A stretch of DNA of 41,011 nucleotides from JBBRGK01 sp036741355. Lineage in GTDB: Bacteria; Chloroflexota; Dehalococcoidia; CAUJGQ01. This document shows positions 24,577 through 33,356 of the stretch, in pieces; position 1 is the first letter of the stretch; each line of letters starts with the position of its first letter. The DNA lies in contig DAINSK010000030.1 of assembly GCA_036741355.1 (NCBI GenBank), forward strand, positions 1-41,011. Direction: 5' to 3'. A program made the position numbers and the translations under genes. The notes under the pieces were generated by a model. The model did no database searches. It was not told the origin of the DNA and worked only from the letters and a program-made list of their open reading frames with translations.

Positions 24577-26112
24577 GTGGACAGGGAGACGCGCCGCCTG
24601 CGCACACTGACGGACCAGGAGCTTTCGCGACGTACCTTCCTGCGCGGCATCGCCGCGGCCGGAATCGGCACGGCGATGGCCGGCCTTTGGGAGCCCGCAC
24701 ACGTGGCTCAGGTACGCGGCGCTACTCCCGCATCGGCAGCGGGCCTGGCGCGCGGCCTCGGTTCAGTTTCGAATGTCATGGTGGCTGATGGCGGACCGGG
24801 GCGCGATCAGACCGGATCGGACCAGAGCGCCTGGATGGCGCACCTGCTGCGGCGGGCGGGTTTCGCCGCTACAGCCGCCGACCTCCAGGCCTATCTGCCG
24901 CTGGGCATAAACGGTGCCGTCGATAAACTGCTCAACTTCGCTACCGGCAGCGATCCGGGTCTGGACGCCGCGAACGGCGCCGGACTGGACGTGAGCAAAT
25001 TCGCGGACGCCCAGCGCTGGTGGCTGATGCGCATGGTGTACACGAACCGGCCGTTGCAGGAAAAAATGACGCTTTTCTGGCACGGCATCCTCACCTCGGG
25101 CGTCGCCAAGGTGAGCGGCCCCTACCTCAATACGATGTTGGCGCAGAACGAGTTCCTGCGCGCAAACGCCCTTGGAACCAGCGAGGTGCTGTTAAAGGGC
25201 ATCTCGCGCGACCCGGCGATGATGGTGTGGCTGGACCTCCAAACCAGCTCCAAGGCGCATCCGAATGAGAACTTCGCGCGTGAATTAATGGAGTTGTTCT
25301 CACTCGGCATCGGAAATTACACCGAGAGCGATGTCCGCGAGGGCGCCCGCGCCTTTACCGGCTATCAGTTGACGCAGGACCGAATATTCGTCTACAACGC
25401 CAAAATTCACGATGACGGTTCGAAGAGCTATCTCGGTCAGACCGGCAATTTCAACGGCGATCAGGCGATCGACATCATCCTTGCCAAGCGTTCGGCCGCC
25501 GAGTACATCTCCAAACGGTTGTGGAGTTTCTTCGCCTATCCCAATCCGGAGCCGGAAGTGATTGGCCCGTTGGCCGACACGTTCCAAGCCTCCGGTCATA
25601 ATATCAAGGCAGTCATGCAAAAGCTGTTGACCACGCCGCAGTTCTACACCGATCAGGCTTACCAGTCGCTGATCAAGAGCCCGGCCGAGTTCGTCGCTGG
25701 TGCGGCGCGGTCGTTGGGACTCAGCACCGACGCCGCCGGTTTTCCGAACTACATGCAGCAGATGGGACAGGAGCTCTTCAACCCTCCGAACGTGGCCGGC
25801 TGGCCGGGCGGCGCGACGTGGATGAGCAGTTCCAGCTTCTTCGCGCGGATGAATTTCCTGAATACGATCGTGTATGCCAAGAATGGCCCCGACGCCTCGG
25901 CAATTCTTGGTGACTACACGTCGCGAGCGGCCGCCGACGCCATCGCTCTGGCTGCCGACCGACTGCTCGGCGTGCCGCTGTCCGATGGCAGCGCGGGCGT
26001 CATCGAGCAGTTCCTGTCTGATTCCAATGGCAGCCGCGGCGCGGTCACGGACAAGAACGTCAAGAGCTTCATCTACCTGATGCTGGCGTCCCCCGAGAAC
26101 CAGCTCACTTGA
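24577..26112 (+). CDS. DUF1800 Tat-exported protein
   Basis: This 511-aa protein uses the GTG at 24577, because GGGGAGG lies just upstream and it places the twin-arginine signal (LSRRTFLRGIAAAGIG) at residues ~17-32. An upstream ATG at 24529 is possible. The body matches DUF1800: WMAHLLRRAGFAATAADL, WWLMRMVYTNRPLQEKMTLF, WHGILTSG, ENFARELMELFSLGIGNYTE, DVREGARAFTGY, and a C-terminal LLASPENQLT. Length is typical. DUF1800 and DUF1501 genes are regularly adjacent in Planctomycetota, Chloroflexota and others and are thought to act together in the envelope. The biochemical activity is unknown. Confidence 0.88.
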   Translation: MDRETRRLRTLTDQELSRRTFLRGIAAAGIGTAMAGLWEPAHVAQVRGATPASAAGLARGLGSVSNVMVADGGPGRDQTGSDQSAWMAHLLRRAGFAATAADLQAYLPLGINGAVDKLLNFATGSDPGLDAANGAGLDVSKFADAQRWWLMRMVYTNRPLQEKMTLFWHGILTSGVAKVSGPYLNTMLAQNEFLRANALGTSEVLLKGISRDPAMMVWLDLQTSSKAHPNENFARELMELFSLGIGNYTESDVREGARAFTGYQLTQDRIFVYNAKIHDDGSKSYLGQTGNFNGDQAIDIILAKRSAAEYISKRLWSFFAYPNPEPEVIGPLADTFQASGHNIKAVMQKLLTTPQFYTDQAYQSLIKSPAEFVAGAARSLGLSTDAAGFPNYMQQMGQELFNPPNVAGWPGGATWMSSSSFFARMNFLNTIVYAKNGPDASAILGDYTSRAAADAIALAADRLLGVPLSDGSAGVIEQFLSDSNGSRGAVTDKNVKSFIYLMLASPENQLT

Positions 26113-26183
26113 AGTCTGTAACGGTTTTCACTTGCAGCCGCGGGACCCCGGGCTGACAACGATCGTTAGTAGCGGAGGGTGTC

Positions 26184-27413
26184 ATGCTTACCAGACGGGA
26201 TTTTATCAGGCACGGTACGGCGCTGGTGTCGCTCGGCGCCGCCGTCCCTGCAATCTTCCGCCGGGGGATCGCCCTGGCGGAGGCCGACAACGCGGATCTG
26301 CCTGACCGGACGCTGGTGGTCATCCAACTTGCCGGCGGCAACGACGGACTGAACACCGTCATCCCGTACAACGATGCCAGCTACCATGCGCTGCGCCCCA
26401 CCCTTGGTGTCACCGCCGATAAGGTGCTACGGCTGGACGACACGTTTGGACTGCACCCGTCGATGACGGCGTTGAAAGCGATGTACGATGCCGGGCAGGT
26501 CGCCGTCGTGAACGGCGTCGGCTACCCGAATCCGAACTATTCGCACTTCCGCGCCATGGAGATCTGGCAGTCGGCCGACCCGATCGGCCTGCCGGGCGAG
26601 GGTTGGGTAGGCAAGTACCTGGATTCGCTCGAGGTGCAGCACAACTCGCTGTCGGGCCTCAACATCGGTAACTCAACGCCGGCGGAGTTTCGTTCGGCCG
26701 TGCCCCCGATTCCGTCGCTGCAGCGCATCGAAGATTACGCGCTGAAAAACGGCTCCGATGCGCAGACGGTAACCGCGCAGCGCAATACCTCTGTGCTCCA
26801 GCTCTATGAAATGTTCCCGGTGGAAGCCAAGTATGGTGCCCTGCTGCAAGGAACGGTACAGGATGCGTTCGACAGCTCGGCCAAGATGGGACAGATCGTC
26901 GCCAATTACAAGTCAACTGTGACGTATCCACAGACGCCGGTTGCCGGCGGACTGAAGATGGTTGCCGCGGCGCTGGCATCAAACATTGGTATGCGCGTCG
27001 CGCACGTGCAGCTCGCAGGCTTCGACACCCATTCCCGCCAAGCGGCTGACCAGGCCAAGCTGCTGGGCCAGCTCTCGGACGCGATCGCCGCCTTCTACCA
27101 GGACCTGGCGCTCCACAACCGTGCCGACAACACGGTGACGATGACGTGGTCGGAGTTCGGTCGCCGCGCCGGTCAGAACGCGAGCGACGGCACAGACCAC
27201 GGCTCGGCCGCGCCGATGTTCATCGTCGGCGGCGCAGTAAAGGGCGGTATGTACGGGCAGTTGCCCTCGCTTGGTAACCTCGACGCGGGAAACCTGCGTT
27301 TCACGACCGACTTCCGCGCGGTCTACGCTACGCTGCTGGACCGCTGGCTAATGGCCGATGCCAACCGCCTTCTCGGCGCAAGCTACGACCGGCTGGGGTT
27401 CCTGGCTGCCTAG
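26184..27413 (+). CDS. DUF1501 Tat-exported protein
   Basis: This 409-aa protein starts at the ATG at 26184, after GGAGGGTGTC, 71 nt behind the DUF1800 gene. The N-terminus is a Tat signal (LTRRDFIRHGTALVSLGAA). The body has the sulfatase-like DUF1501 core: LVVIQLAGGNDGLNTVIPYN, LHPSMTALKAMYDAGQVAVV, GYPNPNYSHFRAMEIWQSA, LAGFDTHSRQ, and TMTWSEFGRRAGQNASDGTD followed by HGSAAPMFIVGG. These resemble metal-binding positions of the alkaline phosphatase superfamily. It is probably co-transcribed with the DUF1800 gene and exported with it. Confidence 0.88.
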   Translation: MLTRRDFIRHGTALVSLGAAVPAIFRRGIALAEADNADLPDRTLVVIQLAGGNDGLNTVIPYNDASYHALRPTLGVTADKVLRLDDTFGLHPSMTALKAMYDAGQVAVVNGVGYPNPNYSHFRAMEIWQSADPIGLPGEGWVGKYLDSLEVQHNSLSGLNIGNSTPAEFRSAVPPIPSLQRIEDYALKNGSDAQTVTAQRNTSVLQLYEMFPVEAKYGALLQGTVQDAFDSSAKMGQIVANYKSTVTYPQTPVAGGLKMVAAALASNIGMRVAHVQLAGFDTHSRQAADQAKLLGQLSDAIAAFYQDLALHNRADNTVTMTWSEFGRRAGQNASDGTDHGSAAPMFIVGGAVKGGMYGQLPSLGNLDAGNLRFTTDFRAVYATLLDRWLMADANRLLGASYDRLGFLAA

Positions 27414-27524
27414 CGCCGCGGACAGTCGGGCGTGCAGCCTACTGCCTACTGCCCCAATTAACTGTTACGATACGGCCATGCCCTGCTGGTCGACCAATCT
27501 ACGCGTATATATAGGTCCATAGGA

Positions 27525-28724
27525 TTGCCGGCGGTGATCGCAGAGCCCGCGACTTCGCAATCATCAGCGCCCTCCTCGCCGTTTATGGCGCGGGCGCTGG
27601 AGCTAGCTGCGAGTTGCTACGGGATTACCAGTCCGAACCCCAGCGTCGGCGCCGTGGTGGTGCGTAACGGCGCGATCGCCGGCGAAGGAGCGACGCAGCC
27701 TCCCGGCGGCTCGCACGCCGAAGTTGTCGCGCTGCGCCATGCGGGCGAAGCGGCGCGCGGCGCGACCATGTACGTCACGCTAGAGCCGTGCAGCTTTACC
27801 GGACGCACACCGCCGTGTGTCGGCGCCATCCTCGATGCCGGCATCTCCGAAGTATGCTACGCGCTCATCGACGCCGACGAGCGCGTGCGCGGCCGGGGGT
27901 CCGAAGCGCTGCGCCGCGCCGGAGTGCGGGTGGTCGCGGGGGACGGTGAAGCGGCGTCGCGCAGGCTGCTCGAGGGATACATCAAGCACCGGCTGACCGG
28001 GTTGCCCCTTATTATTGCCAAGTTCGCCGCGAGCCTCGACGGCAAGATCGCCGCCCGCAGCGGCGACAGTCACTGGATCAGCGGCGACGACACACGCGAA
28101 TGGACGCATCGGCAGCGCAGTCTCGTCGATGCGATCCTGGTTGGTGGCCGCACCGTGCTGATCGACGACCCGCAGATGACGGCGCGGCCGGGAGGGTCGT
28201 CCGATGGCGTCCGCCAGCCACTACGCGTCGTGATCGATTCGTCCGGCCGCATTCCCGAGCAAGCGCATATCCTGCACGCTCCTGGGCGTGTCATGATCGC
28301 GACCACAGAGCGGGCGCCGAGGGCCTGGCGGGCGATGATGACGATCGAAGGCGCCGAGGTGCTTGTGTTGCCCGACCGACAGGGGCACGTCGATCTAGAG
28401 GAGCTGGTGGCCGAGCTGGGGCGCCGGGAAGCGCTGACTCTACTGGTCGAGGGCGGCGGCGCCGTGCTGGGCTCGATGTTTGACCTGTCGCTGATCGACC
28501 GCGTACAGGCGATCATTGCGCCGATCATCATCGGCGGGGCCGACGCGATAACGGCGGTACAGGGACACGGCGTCGAGCAGATGGCCCACGCTACGCGATT
28601 GCAAGAGGTAGAGGTGACGCGGGTCGGTCGGGACATCATCGTCCAGGGTCACGTGACCGGCCGCGGACCGGACGATTGGGTGATAGAGCCGGCTTCGCCG
28701 GTGGGGCGCGGAGCCGGGCATTAG
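27525..28724 (+). CDS. ribD: Riboflavin biosynthesis deaminase/reductase RibD
   Basis: This bifunctional enzyme converts 2,5-diamino-6-ribosylamino-pyrimidinone phosphate to the ribitylaminouracil phosphate. It has 399 aa from the TTG at 27525, after ATAGGA; a GTG at 27534 or an ATG at 27585 are alternatives. The N-terminal deaminase domain carries the zinc site GGSHAEVVAL and EPCSFTGRTPPCVGAI. The C-terminal reductase domain (~155-375) has AKFAASLDGKIAARSGDSHW, ISGDDTREWTHRQRS and LLVEGGGAVLGSM. Length is somewhat above the usual ~370 through a C-terminal tail. It is the first gene of ribD-ribE-ribBA-ribH. I see no FMN riboswitch in the leader. Confidence 0.92.
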   Translation: MPAVIAEPATSQSSAPSSPFMARALELAASCYGITSPNPSVGAVVVRNGAIAGEGATQPPGGSHAEVVALRHAGEAARGATMYVTLEPCSFTGRTPPCVGAILDAGISEVCYALIDADERVRGRGSEALRRAGVRVVAGDGEAASRRLLEGYIKHRLTGLPLIIAKFAASLDGKIAARSGDSHWISGDDTREWTHRQRSLVDAILVGGRTVLIDDPQMTARPGGSSDGVRQPLRVVIDSSGRIPEQAHILHAPGRVMIATTERAPRAWRAMMTIEGAEVLVLPDRQGHVDLEELVAELGRREALTLLVEGGGAVLGSMFDLSLIDRVQAIIAPIIIGGADAITAVQGHGVEQMAHATRLQEVEVTRVGRDIIVQGHVTGRGPDDWVIEPASPVGRGAGH

Positions 28725-28737
28725 GCAGTAGGTAGTC

Positions 28738-29349
28738 GTGTTCACCGGAATAATTGAGGAACTGGGCAGTGTAGTCGATGTGCGCGAAGAAGGGCTAACC
28801 GTGCGCGCCGCGAAGGTGCTGGAGGATGCGGCCCAGGGCGACAGCATCTGCATCAACGGCGTCTGCCTTACATTGACCGCGATCTCCGGCAGCACCTTCA
28901 CCGTTGATACGGTGCCTGAAACGCGGCGGAGAACCAACCTCGGCGACCTTCGTCCCGGCGACCCTGTAAACCTGGAGCGGGCGCTGCGCCCAAGCGACCG
29001 CATGGGCGGCCACTTCGTGCAGGGACACGTGGAGGGAACCGGGCGGGTAAAGTCGGTGGCCGAAGACGGCCCGGCGCTGCTGATCCGCGTCAGCGCGGCG
29101 CCCGAGCTGATGCGTTACATTGTCGCCAAGGGCTTCATCGCCATCGACGGCGCGAGCCTGACCGTCGTGGACCGCGACGACGCGGGCTTCAGCGTGACGA
29201 TCATCCCGTTGACGCAAGAGTGGACGACCCTGGGTCGTAGCCAGCCGGGAGATCGCGTAAACTTGGAAACAGATATCCTGGCGAAGTATGTAGAGCAGCT
29301 AATCGTGGGCCGGAAGCTCGAAAGCATGCCTGAAATTGCACCGCGGTAA
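28738..29349 (+). CDS. ribE: Riboflavin synthase
   Basis: This 203-aa enzyme dismutates two 6,7-dimethyl-8-ribityllumazines into riboflavin. It starts at the GTG at 28738 with the diagnostic VFTGIIEELGSV. Two lumazine-binding repeats are clear: GDSICINGVCLTLTAI...FTVDTVPETRRRTNLGDL and, in the second half, AIDGASLTVVDRD...FSVTIIPLTQEWTTLG. GGHFVQGHVEGTG joins them. Length is normal. It follows ribD by 13 nt and precedes ribBA, with a small hairpin between. Confidence 0.92.
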   Translation: MFTGIIEELGSVVDVREEGLTVRAAKVLEDAAQGDSICINGVCLTLTAISGSTFTVDTVPETRRRTNLGDLRPGDPVNLERALRPSDRMGGHFVQGHVEGTGRVKSVAEDGPALLIRVSAAPELMRYIVAKGFIAIDGASLTVVDRDDAGFSVTIIPLTQEWTTLGRSQPGDRVNLETDILAKYVEQLIVGRKLESMPEIAPR

Positions 29350-29370
29350 AAAGGTTTCATGTGCGGTGGG

Positions 29371-29389
29371 ATCCCGCGAGTAGCGGGAT
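29371..29389 (+). promoter_or_regulatory. Hairpin between ribE and ribBA
   Basis: ATCCCGC and GCGGGAT form a perfect 7-bp stem with a GAGTA loop, 25 nt upstream of the ribBA start. No T-run follows, so an RNA processing or stability element is more likely than a terminator. Confidence 0.35.
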
Positions 29390-29413
29390 TCAGTCCGTCG
29401 AAGTGAGGAAGAT

Positions 29414-30754
29414 GTGGCCGGAAGCGGCAATTCCCGTGACAACGGGCTGGCGACGATCGAAGACGCGATCGAGGAGTACCGCGCGGGTCGAATTGTCATT
29501 ATCGTGGACGACGAGGGCCGGGAGAACGAAGGCGACCTGACGATCGCTGCCGAACACGTCACGCCTGATGCGATCGCGTTCATGGCAAAGTTTGGGCGCG
29601 GTCTCATCTGTGTGCCGATGACCGGCGAGCGCGTCGACGAGCTCAAAATCCCCATGCTCAGAGGCGAGAACACCTCTCGCTACGGTACGCCGTTCACCTA
29701 TCCGGTGGAGGCGCGATACGGGGTGACCACGGGCATCTCCGCCCAGGACCGCGCCCACACCGTGCGCGTGTTGATCGACCCGCGCAGCGGCCCCGACGAC
29801 ATCGCCATGCCGGGCCATATGTTCCCGCTCCGCGCCCGCGAAGGCGGCTCCCTGGTTCGCGCCGGACACACCGAGGCGACGGTTGATATGGCGCGGATGG
29901 CCGGACTGTATCCAGCCGGCGTGCTCTGCGAGATCACGAAGGGAACGGAAATGGCGCGAATGCCCGATATCAAACGGTTCGCAAAGCGCCACAACCTCAA
30001 AGTGATCACGATCAAAGACCTGATCGCGTATCGGCTGACCAAAGAGCAGTTGGTCACGTGTATTACACAGGCCAGGATGCCAACGGAATTTGGAGACTTC
30101 ACGATCCATGCCTATCGCAGCGTCATAGATCCGGACGAGCACGTGGCACTGGTCATGGGCGACATTAGCGGAAGCGAGCCGCTGCTGGTGCGCGTACACG
30201 ATCAGTGCGTTACCGGCGACGTGTTTGGCAGCCTGCGCTGCGACTGCGGCGAGCAACTGCAGACCGCGTTGAAAATGGTTGCCGACGAGGGGCGCGGACT
30301 GGTCCTGTACATGCGCCAGGAGGGTCGTGGCATAGGGCTGCACAACAAGCTGCGCGCCTATGCGCTGCAGGATGAAGGGATGGATACGGTCGAGGCCAAC
30401 CTTGCCCTCGGCTTCCCGGCCGATCGACGCGACTACGGCATCGGTATGCAGATCCTGCGCGACCTGGGCGTGCGGCGCATGCGGCTGATCACCAACAGTC
30501 CGGCGAAACGCGCCGGCCTGGAGGCGTACGGTCTCGAAGTGGTCGAGCGCATACCGATCTTGATCAAGCCCAATCCCCACAACGAGCAATACTACGAAAC
30601 CAAGCGGCTAAAGATGGGGCACTTTCTGCCCCCTATCGTCGACGGCGTTTTCGGCATAGCTAACGGCGCCGTCGCTGCCGGCCGGACGCGGGAGAAGAAC
30701 AACGGAGCGAAGTCGAGCGATGTCTCGGCCGTGAAGCCGGGCTCTCGACCTTGA
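29414..30754 (+). CDS. ribBA: Bifunctional DHBP synthase / GTP cyclohydrolase II
   Basis: This 446-aa fusion makes both riboflavin precursors. The GTG at 29414 follows GAGG by 5 nt. The RibB domain (~1-215) has DDEGRENEGDLTIAAEHV, RYGTPFTYPVEARYGVTTGI, MPGHMFPLRAREGGSLVRAG and HTEATVDMARMAGLYPAGVL-CEI, which form ribulose-5-phosphate processing. The RibA domain (~220-420) has the zinc ligands C-x10-C-x-C in CVTGDVFGSLRCDCGEQL, then MRQEGRGIGLHNKLRAYALQ and an NSPAKRAGLEAYG segment. A basic, Ser-rich 30-residue tail is extra. The stop overlaps the region just before ribH. Confidence 0.92.
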   Translation: MAGSGNSRDNGLATIEDAIEEYRAGRIVIIVDDEGRENEGDLTIAAEHVTPDAIAFMAKFGRGLICVPMTGERVDELKIPMLRGENTSRYGTPFTYPVEARYGVTTGISAQDRAHTVRVLIDPRSGPDDIAMPGHMFPLRAREGGSLVRAGHTEATVDMARMAGLYPAGVLCEITKGTEMARMPDIKRFAKRHNLKVITIKDLIAYRLTKEQLVTCITQARMPTEFGDFTIHAYRSVIDPDEHVALVMGDISGSEPLLVRVHDQCVTGDVFGSLRCDCGEQLQTALKMVADEGRGLVLYMRQEGRGIGLHNKLRAYALQDEGMDTVEANLALGFPADRRDYGIGMQILRDLGVRRMRLITNSPAKRAGLEAYGLEVVERIPILIKPNPHNEQYYETKRLKMGHFLPPIVDGVFGIANGAVAAGRTREKNNGAKSSDVSAVKPGSRP

Positions 30755-30765
30755 GGGGGATCCCC

Positions 30766-31239
30766 GTGGGAAAGAGCTTCGAGGGCCGTCTGGATGGAGC
30801 GGGGCTGGCGATTGCGATCGTGGCCAGCCGCTTCAACGAATTTATTACCGGGCGGCTGCTCGAGGGGGCCCGATCGGGCCTCGAACGCCACGGCGTTGAC
30901 CCGGGCCGGATCGACGTCGCGTGGGTGCCGGGCAGCTTTGAGGCGCCGGGAGCCGCCAAGCTACTCGCGGCCAGCGGGCGATACGACGCGGTCATCTGTC
31001 TGGGCGCGGTGATCCGGGGCGATACTCCCCACTTCGATCACGTCGCCGGTCAGGCAGCGTCAGGCGTGCTCCGGGCCGCGCTCGATACGAACATACCGGT
31101 TCTATTCGGGATCCTGACCACCGACACGGTCGACCAGGCGATGGACCGCGCGGGCCTCAAGTCGGGAAACAAAGGCTACGATGTCGCCGTCGACGCTATC
31201 GAAATGGCGAACCTCTATCGCCAGCTTCGCCCGGACTAG
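30766..31239 (+). CDS. ribH: 6,7-dimethyl-8-ribityllumazine synthase
   Basis: This 157-aa enzyme condenses ribitylaminouracil with dihydroxybutanone phosphate. The GTG at 30766 follows GAGGGGG, 11 nt after the ribBA stop. Family landmarks are all present: VASRFNEFITGRLLEGA, WVPGSFEAPGAAK, ICLGAVIRGDTPHFDHVAGQ, VLFGILTTDTVDQAMDRAG, and NKGYDVAVDAIEMANL. The active-site His is in the TPHFDH stretch. Length is typical for capsid-forming lumazine synthases. It is the last rib gene of the operon. Confidence 0.92.
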   Translation: MGKSFEGRLDGAGLAIAIVASRFNEFITGRLLEGARSGLERHGVDPGRIDVAWVPGSFEAPGAAKLLAASGRYDAVICLGAVIRGDTPHFDHVAGQAASGVLRAALDTNIPVLFGILTTDTVDQAMDRAGLKSGNKGYDVAVDAIEMANLYRQLRPD

Positions 31240-31242
31240 TCG

Positions 31243-31641
31243 GTGAGAAGCAGCTCGAGGAGCAGCTCATTTTTGGGCCTCGATCCACGGGCGATACTGA
31301 TCCGTCTCGTCGTCAATACGGTCGCCATCCTGGTTGCATCCAAACTCGTCGACGGGATCTACCTCCGCGACTGGCAGGGTGCGGTGCTAGCGGGAGCGAT
31401 CTTCGGCGTTGTCAACAGTTTGATCAAGCCGGTCGTGCGCACGCTTACCTGCCCGCTCTACATGCTGACCATTGGGCTGTTTGCGCTCGTCGTGAACGCG
31501 CTGATGCTGGTGGTCACCTCCTGGATCGCGAAGCAGGCCGACATCGGCTTCAATGTGGACGGTTTCGGCGCCGCTCTCGTCGGGGCCTTGATCGTCGGCA
31601 TCGTCGCCTGGTTCGTGGCGGCTGTGATTCCCGACAAGTAG
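31243..31641 (+). CDS. Phage-holin-like small membrane protein
   Basis: This protein of up to 132 aa has four hydrophobic segments (around AILIRLVVNTVAILVASKLV, WQGAVLAGAIFGVVNSLI, MLTIGLFALVVNALMLVVTS, and ALVGALIVGIVAWFVAAVIP). It belongs to the widespread 'phage holin family 4-like' membrane group (YvlD/DUF-type). NSLIKPVVRTLTCPL between helices 2 and 3 is the family signature. The GTG at 31243 is 3 nt after ribH; a TTG at 31273, after GAGGAG, is an equally good start. The role is unknown and it need not be phage-derived. It is probably transcribed with the rib genes. Confidence 0.75.
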   Translation: MRSSSRSSSFLGLDPRAILIRLVVNTVAILVASKLVDGIYLRDWQGAVLAGAIFGVVNSLIKPVVRTLTCPLYMLTIGLFALVVNALMLVVTSWIAKQADIGFNVDGFGAALVGALIVGIVAWFVAAVIPDK

Positions 31642-31924
31642 GAATCCGAGCCTGTCACCCGGTTACGGGCCCGTTGCAAGAGGCGGCGGCCCCGGATGCG
31701 ACGGCAAGACATTAAAACGTGCGAGATCACCATGCCGCCGGGTGGCACGTCGATCGTTGCCGTGTTCGCCCCGATCCACTGATGGCGCCGGAACACCGTA
31801 AGAATTAGCCCAAACTCTGGGTGATTCTGTCGCAGTCGTGCCAATTGTGACGTCCGGCACATTGACTGCAATCCCGGGCAGCGCTATCATTTTCCCGCAC
31901 CCCATCGGAGCGAGAAGAGATTTG

Positions 31925-32626
31925 GTGAGGATTGCCCAGAATTCTGGCCCGGAAGCCGTTGGGGAGTCCCCTGCTCGCGCGCGCGATGGCGCCTGGATCA
32001 CGCTGGCGCAGGCGTGCAGCGTTCTTTGTGTGAACGAGAGCACGCTGCGCCGGTGGTCGGACGCCGGGCAGGTGCGAACGTTCCGAACGCCCGGCGGGCA
32101 CCGACGCTTCTCCCAGGCCGACCTGCAGTCACTGACCGCACCCGCGCCGCACGCATCGCAGGCGGAGCGCGAGGACCTCGGCCAGCTTGCCCTTGCGCGC
32201 ATCCGCCGCCGGCTGCAGCGTCCGCGCCAGGCCGACGTTTCCTGGTATCAGCAGTTAGGGGAAGAGGAGCGGCTGCGGTTGCGCATGCTGGGCCGGCGGC
32301 TGGTGGCGCTGATCAGCGCCTACCTCGCCAAGCGGGCGCGCAAAAGCCGCCTTATCGAGGAGGCGCGCGGCATCGGTCGCGAATATGGCCACGAGCTTGG
32401 GCGAAACGGAACCCCGCTCCGCGACGCGCTCGCGGTCTTTATGTTCTTTCGCCGCTCGCTCGACGAGACGGCGCGCCAGCTCGCCGTGCGTAGCGGGCTT
32501 TCCACAGACGAGACGGTGGACGGGCTGGAACAGATCGCGGACCTCGCGGATGAGGTTCTGCTAGCAATCACCGAGGCGTATGAGGCGCGTTCACCCCAGC
32601 GTGCTGCCGTCGCGGAGCGTGTTTAG
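31925..32626 (+). CDS. MerR/excisionase-type HTH regulator with helical C-terminal domain
   Basis: This 233-aa protein uses the GTG at 31925 (GGAGCGAGAAGAG upstream); the frame is open further upstream but without similarity. Residues ~20-70 form a BldC/MerR-like winged helix: WITLAQACSVLCVNESTLRR, WSDAGQVRTFRTPGGHRRFS. The C-terminal ~130 residues are an all-helical domain (LGEEERLRLRMLGRRLVALI ... LADEVLLAITEAYE) of the kind seen in RsbR/globin-like sensor modules. It lies between the rib and hem operons, 33 nt before the precorrin-2 dehydrogenase gene. It is a natural candidate for heme- or stress-responsive control of the hem genes, though this is inferred from position only. Confidence 0.7.
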   Translation: MRIAQNSGPEAVGESPARARDGAWITLAQACSVLCVNESTLRRWSDAGQVRTFRTPGGHRRFSQADLQSLTAPAPHASQAEREDLGQLALARIRRRLQRPRQADVSWYQQLGEEERLRLRMLGRRLVALISAYLAKRARKSRLIEEARGIGREYGHELGRNGTPLRDALAVFMFFRRSLDETARQLAVRSGLSTDETVDGLEQIADLADEVLLAITEAYEARSPQRAAVAERV

Positions 32627-32659
32627 GACAACCGGTTAGACGGGAGCGATTGAACGGCC

Positions 32660-33349
32660 ATGGGCTACTATCCGATTTTCGTGGAGCTCGCGGGAAGGCG
32701 CTGCCTGGTCGTTGGCGGCGGCAATGTCGCAATCACCAAGGTCACGGGGCTGCTGAATGCCGAGGGAGAGGTGACCGTCGTAAGCCCCGACCTGCACCCC
32801 CAGTTGCAGAAGCTGCTGGATGAGGGACGCATCCGCCACATCGCGCGCGCGTACCAGCAAGGCGACGTCGAAGGTTACGACATCGTCATGGTTGCCACCG
32901 ACGACGGCGCCATCAATCGCACGGTCGCGACGCACGCCCGCGAGCAGAAGATCTGGGTGAACTCGTCTGACGATTTCCCGAACTGTGACTTCATCCTGCC
33001 GTCGGTGGTGCGCAAAGGGAAGATCGTGCTTGCCGCTTCGACCGGCGGCGCCAGTCCCGCGCTGGCGCGGCGTCTTCGCAAGGACCTGGAGGCGTTTCTG
33101 ACCGACGAATATGCGCTGCTGGGCGACGTACTGGCCGAAGTGAGACGGGAGCTGCGTGCTGCGAAGGTTGCGGTGGACGCGGAGGTTTGGCAGCGCGCGA
33201 TCGACGGCCGGTTGTGGGAGCTGCTGTCAGAAGGGCGCTTCGGCGAGGCCAAGGCGCACGTGCGACGCGGGCTCGGCGTCCCCGATCACACGGCAAAAGA
33301 CACCGCCGCCGCGGCCGCGGAAACCCCTTCCATTCCGGCGAAGGTCTGA
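32660..33349 (+). CDS. Precorrin-2 dehydrogenase (Met8/CysG N-terminal type)
   Basis: This 229-aa enzyme oxidises precorrin-2 to sirohydrochlorin with NAD, on the branch to siroheme or cobalamin. It starts at the ATG at 32660. The Rossmann fold shows MGYYPIFVELAGRRCLVVGG followed by GNVAITKV; the usual Arg of VAxRK is Thr here. The rest includes VEGYDIVMVATDDGAINRTV, WVNSSDDFPNCDFILPSVVR, and KGKIVLAASTGGASPALARR. The Asp proposed to act in catalysis/chelation lies in the SSDDFPNCDF region. A C-terminal Ala-rich tail is extra. It is the first enzyme gene of the hem operon, 7 nt before hemA, and partners with the CobA domain encoded downstream. Confidence 0.85.
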   Translation: MGYYPIFVELAGRRCLVVGGGNVAITKVTGLLNAEGEVTVVSPDLHPQLQKLLDEGRIRHIARAYQQGDVEGYDIVMVATDDGAINRTVATHAREQKIWVNSSDDFPNCDFILPSVVRKGKIVLAASTGGASPALARRLRKDLEAFLTDEYALLGDVLAEVRRELRAAKVAVDAEVWQRAIDGRLWELLSEGRFGEAKAHVRRGLGVPDHTAKDTAAAAAETPSIPAKV

Positions 33350-33356
33350 GCGCGCC

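Noticed and set aside
27414..27524. FMN riboswitch upstream of ribD
   Set aside because: The leader is short and lacks the conserved RFN-element core segments.
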